Source of the DNA: a virus
IMG/VR virus record: IMGVR_UViG_3300009024_001300
Span: 1-47,164 of that record
Direction: 5' to 3' (one strand)
Length of the DNA: 47,164 bases
The translations under genes and the position numbers were made by a program. Below are positions 30,642 to 39,128 of this stretch, in pieces. Positions within the stretch are counted from its first letter, which is position 1. Each line of letters opens with the position of its first letter. A model generated the notes under the pieces. That model ran no database searches. It was not told the DNA's origin and worked only from the letters and a program-made list of their open reading frames with translations.

Positions 30642-30872
30642 TTATTCTTGTTCTAATCTATAATGTAAGCCATTATTAGAACGTATTGTCACTGTTTTAT
30701 CATCTTTATCAATAAAAGATAATTCTTTCCAATTCTGTTTCTTTACAGATTTTACGCCTTTATATGTTTTGTCGTCTTTATTGCCGAATTTAGAATCATA
30801 CGAAACTGTTATTCTATATGTTGGTCTGGCAAACCAAGAAACAATTAATGACCACATCTCATATCCCCACAT
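30642..30872 (-). CDS. 76-residue hypothetical protein
   Basis: Short hydrophobic N terminus (MWSLIVSWFARP), then a lysine-rich beta-type part (RITVSYDSKFGNKDDK). An internal Met at residue 6 has GGGGAT upstream and may be the real start. Unknown function. Confidence 0.62.
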   Translation of the reverse strand: MWGYEMWSLIVSWFARPTYRITVSYDSKFGNKDDKTYKGVKSVKKQNWKELSFIDKDDKTVTIRSNNGLHYRLEQE

Positions 30873-30875
30873 CTG

Positions 30876-31232
30876 TTAAACCGGTATCGCTGCCACATTG
30901 GCTGTTGCTACCCCTGCAAATTGTAGTTGGTCTGCCAACATTACGTCGACCGCAGGTTTGATTTTTGTGTTGTAATAGTCATCTCCACCGACCTCGTTCC
31001 AGGCCCAGTTGATGATATCTGTTTGTGTTAATGCTGCGTTTGCAGTTGTAATATAATTTTCTGTTTGAAGATCTGTGTCACTTAAGATTGCCTGAACAGG
31101 CCAACTGATGTATGTGTTTGCACCAACTGAATCATCATATGTTCTAATATCTAATGTGACCTTTTTAATCGCATTATTCGCACTAGGTAATGTAAGCACT
31201 TCTCCTAGCGACTTTGTATACACATTCGCCAT
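30876..31232 (-). CDS. 118-residue probable virion protein
   Basis: Starts MANVYTKSLGEVLTLPSANNAIKKV; rich in Ala, Thr and Asn, like structural proteins, with TQTDIINWAWNEVGGDDYY. Located in the late block next to the endolysin. Function not recognised. Confidence 0.65.
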   Translation of the reverse strand: MANVYTKSLGEVLTLPSANNAIKKVTLDIRTYDDSVGANTYISWPVQAILSDTDLQTENYITTANAALTQTDIINWAWNEVGGDDYYNTKIKPAVDVMLADQLQFAGVATANVAAIPV

Positions 31233-31247
31233 AATATAAACCTAATA

Positions 31248-31703
31248 TTAAACTTCTTCCATGCGTACCATAAGGCGTTCTGCCCTATTGGTTACTTGTT
31301 TGTGCCATCTGGAATCTCTTCCTTCAACAGCTGCACGTTTCCAATCATGGTCTAGTAAAGCAGCAGTAAAGTTTTTAAATTTACTGAGTCTTGTACGACC
31401 CATATTGAACATCATATTAACCAAGATTTCCTGGACCTCTCCTGGGAAGTCTCCGAATTCCCCTTCTCCGTATAAAGCGTGACACTCTGAGATGGATAAA
31501 TCAAGGTCTCTGTCAAAACAGTCCCTGACACGCTCTTCACTAATCGGTGTTCCAAGTTCCCCTCCGAATTCCTCGTCTGACTCGATGATAAGATGGCCGA
31601 CACCAAAGGTTGGGTACCCAAGATGGTCGTGATAGATTTCATACACTACTCCCTCGTCCACTTTTAATTGTTCAAATACGTTATCTTTATTTTCTTGTTT
31701 CAT
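31248..31703 (-). CDS. T4-type lysozyme (GH24 endolysin)
   Basis: 151 residues with the T4 lysozyme catalytic set: E17 in KVDEGVVYEIY, D26, and T32 in PTFGVGHLI. The later MMFNMGRTRLSKF and DSRWHKQVTNRAERL blocks match the C-terminal lobe. It cleaves peptidoglycan glycan strands after holin-mediated release. No signal peptide is visible. No holin is recognised nearby; one of the small membrane proteins could serve. Confidence 0.92.
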   Translation of the reverse strand: MKQENKDNVFEQLKVDEGVVYEIYHDHLGYPTFGVGHLIIESDEEFGGELGTPISEERVRDCFDRDLDLSISECHALYGEGEFGDFPGEVQEILVNMMFNMGRTRLSKFKNFTAALLDHDWKRAAVEGRDSRWHKQVTNRAERLMVRMEEV

Positions 31704-31705
31704 TT

Positions 31706-32626
31706 TTAATCCTGTACATCTTTTAAAAATTGAGAGAATACTTTCTTAACACTTGTATTCTTCTTTTTATGTTTCTTACGAGCTCCCATTGGAACTCCTG
31801 GTTCACCATCAGGTCCTACACCAAGTCCTGCAATTTGACCTCCGCCAACATTTACAGCCGGTGCATCCTCATTTCTTGCCTGCCAATCTAAACTTGTAGT
31901 GTCGTTATCAATCGGTCCACCTTTTGCCCAAGTCATGCATGTTCTAGCACTATGACATTTAAAATTGTGCATCCAACAGTAGCCTAATTGACCATCATCA
32001 TCTGATGTTTCACCTGGCATACAATCTTCCATACGAGGAGAGATATCAAAAGCAACACAGTTCGAACAATTGCTCTTCTTGGCTGCCTCTGTTGTCGTCT
32101 CCCAATGGTCTGCTATTTTATCCCAATAATCACCAGGAACACCTACATTTAAAGGACCATAACTATGATTCTTAATTGTTGCATCTCTGTTTTTAGTATT
32201 GAGTTTAATATCACCTGTTGCGGCAGGACAAGCTGCCTCATTTAGTATATCTGCATTCTGCTCTAAAAATTCATTTAAAGACAAACCTATTATATCACCA
32301 ATGTGCGACTCTGTCAACACGCCTTCTGATAATAATTTATCTGTTTTATCAAATCGTTCATTCTCTTTAATAAGCCATAGAGCTGCAGCATAAGATGCGA
32401 TACGTGTAGTACCACCTGGCAGTTTTTCTAATAATTTTTTAAGATTAAGAATGAGTTGGTCAAAAAGGCCAAAGGCTTTTTTCTGATTGTTCTTATTAAA
32501 TTCTTTACGACTAATCAGTATATTGCCTTTTTCATCAATGATACCTTCTTTATATGCAGCCCACTTTCTAAATGGCGTTACCAGCCTTTTAATAAAGCTA
32601 AATACTAAGAATAAATCTACTACCAT
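31706..32626 (-). CDS. Cysteine-rich late protein with membrane-proximal N terminus
   Basis: 306 residues. The N-terminal third carries a KLPGGTTRIASYAAALWLI block seen in marine myophage structural-region proteins. The middle has six or more cysteines (CSNCVAFD, then EDCMPG, then GYCWMHNFKCHSARTCMTW) that look able to bind iron-sulfur or zinc, similar to high-potential iron-sulfur sites. The C terminus is basic (ARKKHKKKN) and ends FSQFLKDVQD, a motif that recurs in neighbouring proteins. An internal consensus promoter lies within it. Confidence 0.8.
   Translation of the reverse strand: MVVDLFLVFSFIKRLVTPFRKWAAYKEGIIDEKGNILISRKEFNKNNQKKAFGLFDQLILNLKKLLEKLPGGTTRIASYAAALWLIKENERFDKTDKLLSEGVLTESHIGDIIGLSLNEFLEQNADILNEAACPAATGDIKLNTKNRDATIKNHSYGPLNVGVPGDYWDKIADHWETTTEAAKKSNCSNCVAFDISPRMEDCMPGETSDDDGQLGYCWMHNFKCHSARTCMTWAKGGPIDNDTTSLDWQARNEDAPAVNVGGGQIAGLGVGPDGEPGVPMGARKKHKKKNTSVKKVFSQFLKDVQD
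32289..32317 (-). promoter_or_regulatory. Intragenic sigma70-like promoter, TTGACA-17-TATAAT
   Basis: Perfect hexamers and 17-base spacer inside the 306-residue gene, about 590 bases upstream of the endolysin gene. The -10 context TGATATAATA matches that of the promoter at 29489-29517. Confidence 0.65.
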
Positions 32627-32627
32627 T

Positions 32628-33002
32628 TCAGATTTCCTTTAACGTTTCTTTAATATAGCTGTCAGATTGAATACTTTTACTATTAAGTACACAACCATCA
32701 TATAACAATATACCGGGCATAAAATTTAAATATTCCACAAATGGTTTTAAATATTCGTGATACTCATGCAATCGCATGAATAGCATATTCGTTGCCTCTA
32801 AACCAAATACATTGTACAGCACGATTAAATGATTCAGAATCAACCTTTCCTTTAAATCCTGGTCCTGACGGTACCTGCTAAATAGCTTACGAAGATACTG
32901 AAATCTCTTCATGTCTTCGTCGAACTCTGACATCTCAGTACACTGAGGATTATCATAGTGCTTCATTGCGTATAGCAGAAAAGTTGACTCTGTCAATATC
33001 AT
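32628..33002 (-). CDS. Conserved phage protein, DUF7207-like, 124 residues
   Basis: Starts MILTESTFLLYAMKHYDNP. The blocks FQYLRKLFSRYRQD, LKERLILNHLIVLYNVFG and ATNMLFMRL are shared with a family of T4-like marine phages found near structural genes. Function unknown. It lies 1 base before the next gene's start. Confidence 0.78.
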   Translation of the reverse strand: MILTESTFLLYAMKHYDNPQCTEMSEFDEDMKRFQYLRKLFSRYRQDQDLKERLILNHLIVLYNVFGLEATNMLFMRLHEYHEYLKPFVEYLNFMPGILLYDGCVLNSKSIQSDSYIKETLKEI

Positions 33003-33026
33003 AATATAATAATGTTTTAGTTAGTT

Positions 33027-33350
33027 TTAGCTATCGCTATCAGCTACAATTGCATCTTCATCAACTGTATCACCTGTAACACCTAAGTCACCAGCATCAG
33101 CAGCAGTAACCTTCATAGGTACTAATGATTCTGCTTTATGGCGAGTTGCGCCATTCTGGTCAGTATACGTGTGATACAAGTTCCAACCAGGTGTTTTAAG
33201 ACCTTTCGCTCTGTTAGCTGTAACACCTGCTTCTGTCAAATCGACAAAAACTGCTAAATCTTCATCATTAGATTTATTAGTGTTATTAGCGTCAGTTTCG
33301 AGCCACTTAGGTACGGATGCTGCCGCGTCTGTTTTTCCCCATAGTGCCAT
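33027..33350 (-). CDS. 107-residue probable virion protein
   Basis: Starts MALWGKTDAAASVPKWL with CAAGGAGATAAC upstream. The GWNLYHTYTDQNGATRHKAE block is typical of a small structural protein family in cyanophage-like genomes. Acidic tail (DEDAIVADSDS). Confidence 0.75.
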   Translation of the reverse strand: MALWGKTDAAASVPKWLETDANNTNKSNDEDLAVFVDLTEAGVTANRAKGLKTPGWNLYHTYTDQNGATRHKAESLVPMKVTAADAGDLGVTGDTVDEDAIVADSDS

Positions 33351-33388
33351 TGTTATCTCCTTGTTTAAGTTAAATTATATAACAAAAA

Positions 33389-33643
33389 TTATTTTTCGGC
33401 GCTGAACACTTCATCGACAAGGACAGATTTTTTCTGTCTTTTGTCTAGCTCAATGCCTAGTTCGCGACCTTTAACTTCAAGCTGTGCTTTAGTCAATTTG
33501 TTTAAAGAAGCTTTAGTAGCCTTCTTTGGTCCTTTAGTAACAACTTTCTTTGTTACAGGCTCTGTGCGAACAGTTTTCTTTTCAACTGGTTTTGCTTCAG
33601 CAATACCAAAAAACTCTTTTAGCCATTCAATTAATACTTTCAT
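33389..33643 (-). CDS. 84-residue protein with SAP/HeH-like C-terminal motif
   Basis: Starts MKVLIEWLKEFFGI, then a basic linker (KKVVTKGPKKATK), then a C-terminal helix-extended loop-helix (LNKLTKAQLEVKGRELGIELD) that resembles SAP or HeH DNA-binding modules. Late region, strong ribosome binding site GGAGATATT. Confidence 0.7.
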   Translation of the reverse strand: MKVLIEWLKEFFGIAEAKPVEKKTVRTEPVTKKVVTKGPKKATKASLNKLTKAQLEVKGRELGIELDKRQKKSVLVDEVFSAEK

Positions 33644-33695
33644 AATATCTCCTATAATATATTAATTATATAAAATTCAAGAAAAAGATTTCAGC

Positions 33696-34310
33696 CTAGT
33701 AGCCTTTTGAAGCTTCTAGATCTTTTTTCTTCTTCTCACCGTTTGGCACTAAAGAGTCCTGAGCTTCAGTATCTTCGGCCTTTTCACTTTCACCTTCCCA
33801 ATTGGCGTCAATGTATTCAAAAAATTCTTTTTTCTTCTCATCAGACAATTCATCAGGAGACTCAACATTAAATTTAGCAAGTACACCTTTAAAGAATTCT
33901 TGGTAATCACTATCTTCGTTATAAGTATCGTGAAGTTTTTTGCCCTTTTTATAAGAAGCATGGACTGAACCACATGAACCTTCTTCTAGATAGGTTGCAA
34001 TGCTTTCTTCCAGTTTAGAACTTAAGTCAAAATCTGTTTTGTATGAATCTTGTAGCGATGAAGCAACTTGAGCCAAGGTATCACCCTCACCACCAAGATG
34101 TCTTTTTGCGTATGCCATAAGATCTTCTTCTGACCCTGTCATAGAAACCTTATCACCACCGTATCTGCCTGGGCCGATAACTTTAATTTTAATTCGGCCT
34201 CTTAGACCTTTCTTTTTAGGCTCATTAACCGAATCAGCATTGCTGCCGTCATCAGTTTTACCAGTAAAGCTACCTACTGTTAATGTTGCCTCGTTTTGTA
34301 ATTCTGACAT
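33696..34310 (-). CDS. 204-residue late protein
   Basis: Start chosen at MSELQNEATLTVG with AGAGGAGACAATT upstream; a longer frame to 34331 lacks this. The middle (RIKIKVIGPGRYGGDKVSMTGSEEDLMAYAKRHLG) is followed by a lysine/acid-rich C terminus. The VSMTGSEEDL segment resembles ISVTGSREQI in the 713-residue protein. It is the first gene after the exact TATAAATA box at 34340. Confidence 0.75.
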   Translation of the reverse strand: MSELQNEATLTVGSFTGKTDDGSNADSVNEPKKKGLRGRIKIKVIGPGRYGGDKVSMTGSEEDLMAYAKRHLGGEGDTLAQVASSLQDSYKTDFDLSSKLEESIATYLEEGSCGSVHASYKKGKKLHDTYNEDSDYQEFFKGVLAKFNVESPDELSDEKKKEFFEYIDANWEGESEKAEDTEAQDSLVPNGEKKKKDLEASKGY

Positions 34311-34339
34311 AATTGTCTCCTCTATGTTCATGTTTTATA

Positions 34340-34347
34340 TATTTATA
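34340..34347 (-). promoter_or_regulatory. T4-type late promoter TATAAATA
   Basis: Exact box, 30 bases upstream of the 204-residue gene and overlapping the stop region of the upstream 98-residue gene. Confidence 0.7.
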
Positions 34348-34639
34348 AAACTTTAGTTATTTTTATCTTTAAATTGTTAATGCCCTTAATCAAACGATGA
34401 TACTCGTCTTTAAGTATCTTCAGCTTTGTTCCAGGTTTTAACAAATAAGGTAGAGAATTTTCAGGTTGAAACTGCCAACCATCACCTTCCAATACCTCAA
34501 TTAATCTATCTTCTTTATCTCTATGCCAGACATATTCCTTTGAATCATCTGCAACATTAAAAAGTCTAATATCACCTGAATCAATATATGGCTTACCAGA
34601 AATAAGAACCTCCTCCAGTAAGGCCAAGTTCTTTTGCAT
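34343..34639 (-). CDS. 98-residue cupin-like protein
   Basis: Starts MQKNLALLEEVLISGKPYIDSGDIRLF. The pattern YVWHRDKEDRLIEVLEGDGWQFQ ... GTKLKILKDEYHRLIKG looks like a single-domain cupin with the expected H and E positions. It overlaps the preceding gene by 47 bases. Function unknown. Confidence 0.68.
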   Translation of the reverse strand: MQKNLALLEEVLISGKPYIDSGDIRLFNVADDSKEYVWHRDKEDRLIEVLEGDGWQFQPENSLPYLLKPGTKLKILKDEYHRLIKGINNLKIKITKVL

Positions 34640-34979
34640 ATTTTGGTAATCTACATGCCCAATATCCAGGCGTTAATTTGTCTGTTTTTGTATCACAGTT
34701 GTGTCTTGCTGCAAAGGAAGCAGCTGCCCCTTTATCATTAATCTTTGAAGTCAAGCCACCTTTTTCGTCACCAAATTCTATTTTCTTAGTGTTCCCAGTT
34801 TTAGGATTTCGTACATATACAACATACTTTTTATTACCACTAGATCTTTTTGGACTATTTAATTCCGGTTCCTTTTCTGCTGCCAATAAACCCATAGAAT
34901 TATCAAATTCTACCATAGGGGTTTCAAGCGGAACAACAGTACCTTCATATAATCCAAATGATTCTGATAAAAGTTTCAC
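34593..34979 (-). CDS. 128-residue protein of DUF5872-like type, GTG start
   Basis: The C-terminal half KYVVYVRNPKTGNTKKIEFGD, then SFAARHNCDTKTD, then GYWACRLPKY matches a short family in marine myophages (positively charged, two cysteines). GTG start overlapping the upstream stop as GTGA. The N terminus MKLLSESFGLYEG is short and amphipathic. Confidence 0.74.
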   Translation of the reverse strand: MKLLSESFGLYEGTVVPLETPMVEFDNSMGLLAAEKEPELNSPKRSSGNKKYVVYVRNPKTGNTKKIEFGDEKGGLTSKINDKGAAASFAARHNCDTKTDKLTPGYWACRLPKYAKELGLTGGGSYFW

Positions 34980-35524
34980 GATATCTTTAATCCAGTATTT
35001 CCAGGGTTGTCAACATTTGGTTGTTCTTTGGCTCTATCTGCTTTTACTTGGTCATTCATATCGTCAACATTTTCTTCACCAGTTTTATCGTGGTCAAATG
35101 TATATGCCTTACCAGCGTCACCAGTTACCCATTCGCCATCCATATATCTTGGTTGGTCCTTTTGCATTGGGTAATCAGGTAATGTAAATGCTTCTTCTAA
35201 GTCTACTGTACCGTCCCATTTACCTTGTTCAATTTCTCGTATCAAGTCATAACATGCGCTTTCAACTTGTTGTAGACCTTTAAATATCTTAGATGGTCCA
35301 TCTGCACGATTGTTATATTGAAACTTTTCGTGGTCTTTGTTAATCTTCTCAATAGCCTTTAAGATCTTTTTATAACCATTAATTTCTTGTTTCCTGTTAA
35401 ACTCAGAACCTTTTCTTTCAGCAGGACTTTTACCATGGAAATTTATTCGTTCAAGAACTACTTCTGATTGGCTTTCCCTTATGGCCTGTAGTGCGTCTCT
35501 TATGGAACCTTTTGAATCTTTCAT
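34976..35524 (-). CDS. 182-residue helical late protein
   Basis: Starts MKDSKGSIRDALQAIRES, an amphipathic N terminus. Helical middle (GYKKILKAIEKINKDHEKF) and acidic, probably disordered end. Located among presumed prohead proteins. AAGGAATT upstream. Function unknown. Confidence 0.7.
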   Translation of the reverse strand: MKDSKGSIRDALQAIRESQSEVVLERINFHGKSPAERKGSEFNRKQEINGYKKILKAIEKINKDHEKFQYNNRADGPSKIFKGLQQVESACYDLIREIEQGKWDGTVDLEEAFTLPDYPMQKDQPRYMDGEWVTGDAGKAYTFDHDKTGEENVDDMNDQVKADRAKEQPNVDNPGNTGLKIS

Positions 35525-35533
35525 TATAATTCC

Positions 35534-37675
35534 TTACTTATTTACGATTTTTAAGATACGCTTTAAGCCAGCTGAATCCTTACTTATCATTGTTTGGTAT
35601 TTTTCTTTGTCCTGTGGCTTTTTCATTGCATCAAACCCACGTAAAAGAGCATCAGCTTCCTGTTTAGACAGTTTTAATTTTTTATTATTTAAGAATTCGA
35701 TTTGGCCTTTGCCATAGTCGGAAATTTTTCTTAATTGTTGAATAGGATTCTTTTTGGCAAGTTTCATATCAGCTGTTGTTGCTCTGATATCAACATCTTT
35801 AACTTGTTTAAAGTCTCTATCGTTTTTAATAGCTCTTAGTGCGTCTTCTTTAGCACCTTCGGTATATGATTTGAATGATTCTTTCTTTGCCATAGTCCTT
35901 TTATTCATATTTTGGTCTACATACTTGGCCTGTGCCTTTCTTGCGCCTTCCTCACCACCTATTTCATATCCCATAAGATATGCATTAGCATGGCCTTTGG
36001 CTGCATTTGGAGTTTTCCAAGACATACTACCAAGATACATTGTTGTACCTTTTTCCTTATGTACAACCTTACCTCTATGACCATCATTAAACTGTGATCT
36101 TTCTGAGTCTAGTTTATAATCATTTGAATCAATAGCTTCATGCATTTCTTCTGATTGTGAATGTCCTAAACGATCTGCTCTTTGTCTTGCAGTTTCACCA
36201 GATCTACCAACACCAGCTCTTTTTGCGTCTCTGTCCTTTTTAACCTGGTCATATTTCTTAATGGAATCACGAGCTGATGTATTCATGCGTTTTGCATGAG
36301 CATCATGTTGGCTTTTTGTTTTATCTCTTTGTTGTTGAGCAAGAGTTGTTTCTTCTATTGCAGTTGGTGCATGATATGATGTTTCGTTACCAATACCAAC
36401 GTGAACACGATCTTTAGTAACACCAAGAACTTTACCAGTCTTGCCATTCTTTAATTTAACTGTTGAACCTTCAGGAAATTTGGCTGACATTTGAGCAATA
36501 TCTTTACGAAGATTTTCGTCTATGGCCTCTTTTTTAGAGATTTTTTTCTGTAGCTTTTCTATATCAGCCTCTCTATTCATCTCTACTTCATTCCAATGAT
36601 CTATTCCTTTTTGATTACCGTCAGCAACTGCTTTCTTTCTTGAATCTTGAGCATCACGAAGCTTCTGTTTCGCTATTTTTAACCTAGCTCCAAGGTATGA
36701 TGGGCTGTCAAAGGCATCTCGTGCAGGATTATGCGTCTTCCTGGCTGGTGCATTACTACCAGTAACTTTAGCTTTAATCTTTCCGGCTGCCTTTTTAATA
36801 GGACTCCAAATCTCGTCAACAGACTCTTTTTTAAATGCACCCATTTTCATGCCTTTAGCATAATCTTCTGCGTCTGCATTCTTATCAAAGCCTGGCATAG
36901 AGCGTATTGCATCTATTACCCTTTTTGATATTCTTCTGTCATCAGTTTGCCAAGCAATTATTTCTTTAGCATATTTCTTTTTGACATCATCTAAAGTCAT
37001 TCCTGTTTCAGCATCACCAAGAACTTTATCTGCTTGGTTATCATCATACCCAAATCCAATATCACCTTTTGAAGTTAACCATTTCTTTATTTGCTCTCTG
37101 CTACCAGTTACGGATATTGTTCCCTCATCTTCATCATAATCATCCACGGTGACATCAAACTCATCTTGAGCGTCGGCTTCAAGGCTGTTGTCGGGTTGAC
37201 CATCAAACGGCATGGTAATGGAAATATCTTTTTCGTTAAGTGTTCCTTCGTTAACAGACTCTTTTCTATATTCGCCCATTCGTAAGCCCATAACAAAGTC
37301 ATCAAACTCATCAGGGTCGTCTGTCTTAATAGCATCTGAACCGTGATAACTAAACATGTCCATTTCGGCAGCATGTGGCAAATCACCATCGCCATCTTGG
37401 AAAGCAATAATCTCTTTTGCCCATTTCTTTTTAATGTCATCTAGACTCATATCATTTTCAGAAATACCTTCTTTACGATCGTTGTTCGCATTTTTCATCA
37501 TATCAGCTATACGAGCTAATGTATTTCTATCCCTATTAGATAATGAAGCTATTTGCTTATCCATCGCAATTTTCTTTAGCGAAGCAGCATAGGCAGCATC
37601 TGATTCTAATTGAACTGTTTGAGTTTTTTCGTTAGAGGATATTGTTCCTTCTAATATTTGTCTAAACTTTTTCAT
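35534..37675 (-). CDS. 713-residue repeat-containing late protein
   Basis: N terminus MKKFRQILEG resembles the capsid-targeting peptide of T4 internal proteins (MKTYQEFIAE). Two direct repeats of about 65 residues lie at 77-143 and 226-288, each DD(I/V)KKK(W/Y)AKEIIA(F/W)Q ... KES(V)(N/D)E. Short ESV(N/D)E, KKEAIDE and KKESFKSYTEG segments recur and could be prohead-protease sites of the LxE/IxE kind (inference). Rest is charged with no enzyme motif. It could be a scaffold, core or internal protein. Confidence 0.75.
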   Translation of the reverse strand: MKKFRQILEGTISSNEKTQTVQLESDAAYAASLKKIAMDKQIASLSNRDRNTLARIADMMKNANNDRKEGISENDMSLDDIKKKWAKEIIAFQDGDGDLPHAAEMDMFSYHGSDAIKTDDPDEFDDFVMGLRMGEYRKESVNEGTLNEKDISITMPFDGQPDNSLEADAQDEFDVTVDDYDEDEGTISVTGSREQIKKWLTSKGDIGFGYDDNQADKVLGDAETGMTLDDVKKKYAKEIIAWQTDDRRISKRVIDAIRSMPGFDKNADAEDYAKGMKMGAFKKESVDEIWSPIKKAAGKIKAKVTGSNAPARKTHNPARDAFDSPSYLGARLKIAKQKLRDAQDSRKKAVADGNQKGIDHWNEVEMNREADIEKLQKKISKKEAIDENLRKDIAQMSAKFPEGSTVKLKNGKTGKVLGVTKDRVHVGIGNETSYHAPTAIEETTLAQQQRDKTKSQHDAHAKRMNTSARDSIKKYDQVKKDRDAKRAGVGRSGETARQRADRLGHSQSEEMHEAIDSNDYKLDSERSQFNDGHRGKVVHKEKGTTMYLGSMSWKTPNAAKGHANAYLMGYEIGGEEGARKAQAKYVDQNMNKRTMAKKESFKSYTEGAKEDALRAIKNDRDFKQVKDVDIRATTADMKLAKKNPIQQLRKISDYGKGQIEFLNNKKLKLSKQEADALLRGFDAMKKPQDKEKYQTMISKDSAGLKRILKIVNK

Positions 37676-37679
37676 CCTT

Positions 37680-39128
37680 TTATTTCCCGTTTTTCTTTAT
37701 TTTTGGTTCGAATTTGGTTGTTATTATATATTTTCTATTAGGGTTAACCATTACATTCATTGTGTTCATAAAATTACGATTTAAAAGCACTGCACTAGTT
37801 CTGTTGGTTCTGTCATCTAATAAAAACTCATAGTCTTTATATTTGTTTCCATTAAATTCAAAATCTAATCTAATGGCATATCTGTCTTCTCTATAATCTT
37901 GCAAACCGCCCTTTTCAACACTTACAACCTTTCGGATAGTATTAGTCATTGTAGTTCCATGATGTGTCCAAGTAACATTTTTTCCTTTAACAGAAATGTC
38001 TGTCGCATGAATACTTGGTGACACTGAACCATTGCCTGTGTCAAACTTAGCTGTCATAGGACCAAGTGGTCCAATGTCGACCATTTCAATATACCCTACC
38101 AAAGTTGGTACAGGCCAGTGAAATAGGTCTTGTTTAAAATGTTCTATAATCTTATTTATTAATGGACGTGTTTTGTTTGCTTTGTCTTGACTACCGGCCA
38201 TTGCGGTTTCGATACCTTTTGTGCCTGGGCTGTGATTTACCTCTAATATGTAAGGAGGTTCTTTTTCACGATTCTTTGAAGGAATAAAATCAACAGCAGC
38301 CCATCTTGCATCTACAGCCTTTGCTGCCAATAGACATTGTTCTATTTCTAATTCTGTAAGTGTGACTTCGGTACCTTCAGCACCTTGTGTGATATTGGAA
38401 CGGAAATCACCTTTTGGTTTGCCTCTTGTCATTGAACCAATGATTTTACCATCAAGAACATGTACACGATAATCCTCATCCATTTCAAGGTATTCTTGAA
38501 TTAATAATGCAGTGGTTGGGTCTTGTTTTGTTATTAATTGGATAAATGATTTAAGTGCAGATTGGTCGTCAATTTTTACAACTCCAACTCCTTCTGAACC
38601 TTCGATTGTTTTCATTATGACAGGAAATTCCCTATCAAGCTGTTTAACTGCTTGTTCGATACCCTCATCTTCTTCATTAGGTATTAGTACAGTTCTAGGT
38701 TGAGTCAATCCAAATTCTTGTAAACGCAAATAAGTTAGATATTTGTCATTACACATTTCAAGTACAGCACGAGTATTACACATTGTACAACCAGCACGCT
38801 CTATCTGTGAAACTTTATCCAACCATGATTTATTATGTCTTACATTACCTCGGACTACGCAAAGTGTATTCTTACCAATAATAAAAGGCTTTTCAGATTC
38901 TCTATTAAGAACAATATAGCTCTTAAGTTTTTCGTCCCAACGAATTTGGCCTCGTTCAACCTCAAAATTAAAGAATGGAATTTTTTGTTCTAAACATTCC
39001 TTTCTTAGGTATGCTGCAGTTCTGAAATGTTCATTTTCTCCTTCTGGAGTCGACGACATAACAACAACGCGGAAATTGTCTGCGAGATCGGTTTTATCTT
39101 CTTTTAAATACGAGGAGAAGCCTTTCAT
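37680..39128 (-). CDS. RimK-type ATP-grasp ligase fused to retropepsin-like protease domain
   Basis: 482 residues. Residues about 120-335 are an ATP-grasp ligase: NDKYLTYLRLQEFGLTQP, VIMKTIEGSEGVGV, YRVHVLDGKIIGSMTRGK, and ILEVNHSPGTKGIE with metal-binding E and N. Residues about 345-470 look like the retropepsin-like domain linked to RimK: FDTGNGSVSPSIHA (DTG 363-365) and the LLNRNFM end. The N terminus MKGFSSYLKE resembles a capsid-targeting peptide. RimK adds Glu to proteins, so it might modify a capsid or host protein. The substrate is unknown, and the fusion is the notable point. Confidence 0.82.
   Translation of the reverse strand: MKGFSSYLKEDKTDLADNFRVVVMSSTPEGENEHFRTAAYLRKECLEQKIPFFNFEVERGQIRWDEKLKSYIVLNRESEKPFIIGKNTLCVVRGNVRHNKSWLDKVSQIERAGCTMCNTRAVLEMCNDKYLTYLRLQEFGLTQPRTVLIPNEEDEGIEQAVKQLDREFPVIMKTIEGSEGVGVVKIDDQSALKSFIQLITKQDPTTALLIQEYLEMDEDYRVHVLDGKIIGSMTRGKPKGDFRSNITQGAEGTEVTLTELEIEQCLLAAKAVDARWAAVDFIPSKNREKEPPYILEVNHSPGTKGIETAMAGSQDKANKTRPLINKIIEHFKQDLFHWPVPTLVGYIEMVDIGPLGPMTAKFDTGNGSVSPSIHATDISVKGKNVTWTHHGTTMTNTIRKVVSVEKGGLQDYREDRYAIRLDFEFNGNKYKDYEFLLDDRTNRTSAVLLNRNFMNTMNVMVNPNRKYIITTKFEPKIKKNGK

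Noticed and set aside
34343-34639. Later start for the cupin-like gene after the strong GGAGGAGG
   Set aside because: No ATG, GTG or TTG lies at a usable distance after it in frame, so the overlapping ATG at 34639 is kept.
34999-35020. TTGACA at the end of the 182-residue gene as another promoter
   Set aside because: At 17 bases the downstream hexamer is TTAAAG, not close enough to TATAAT.
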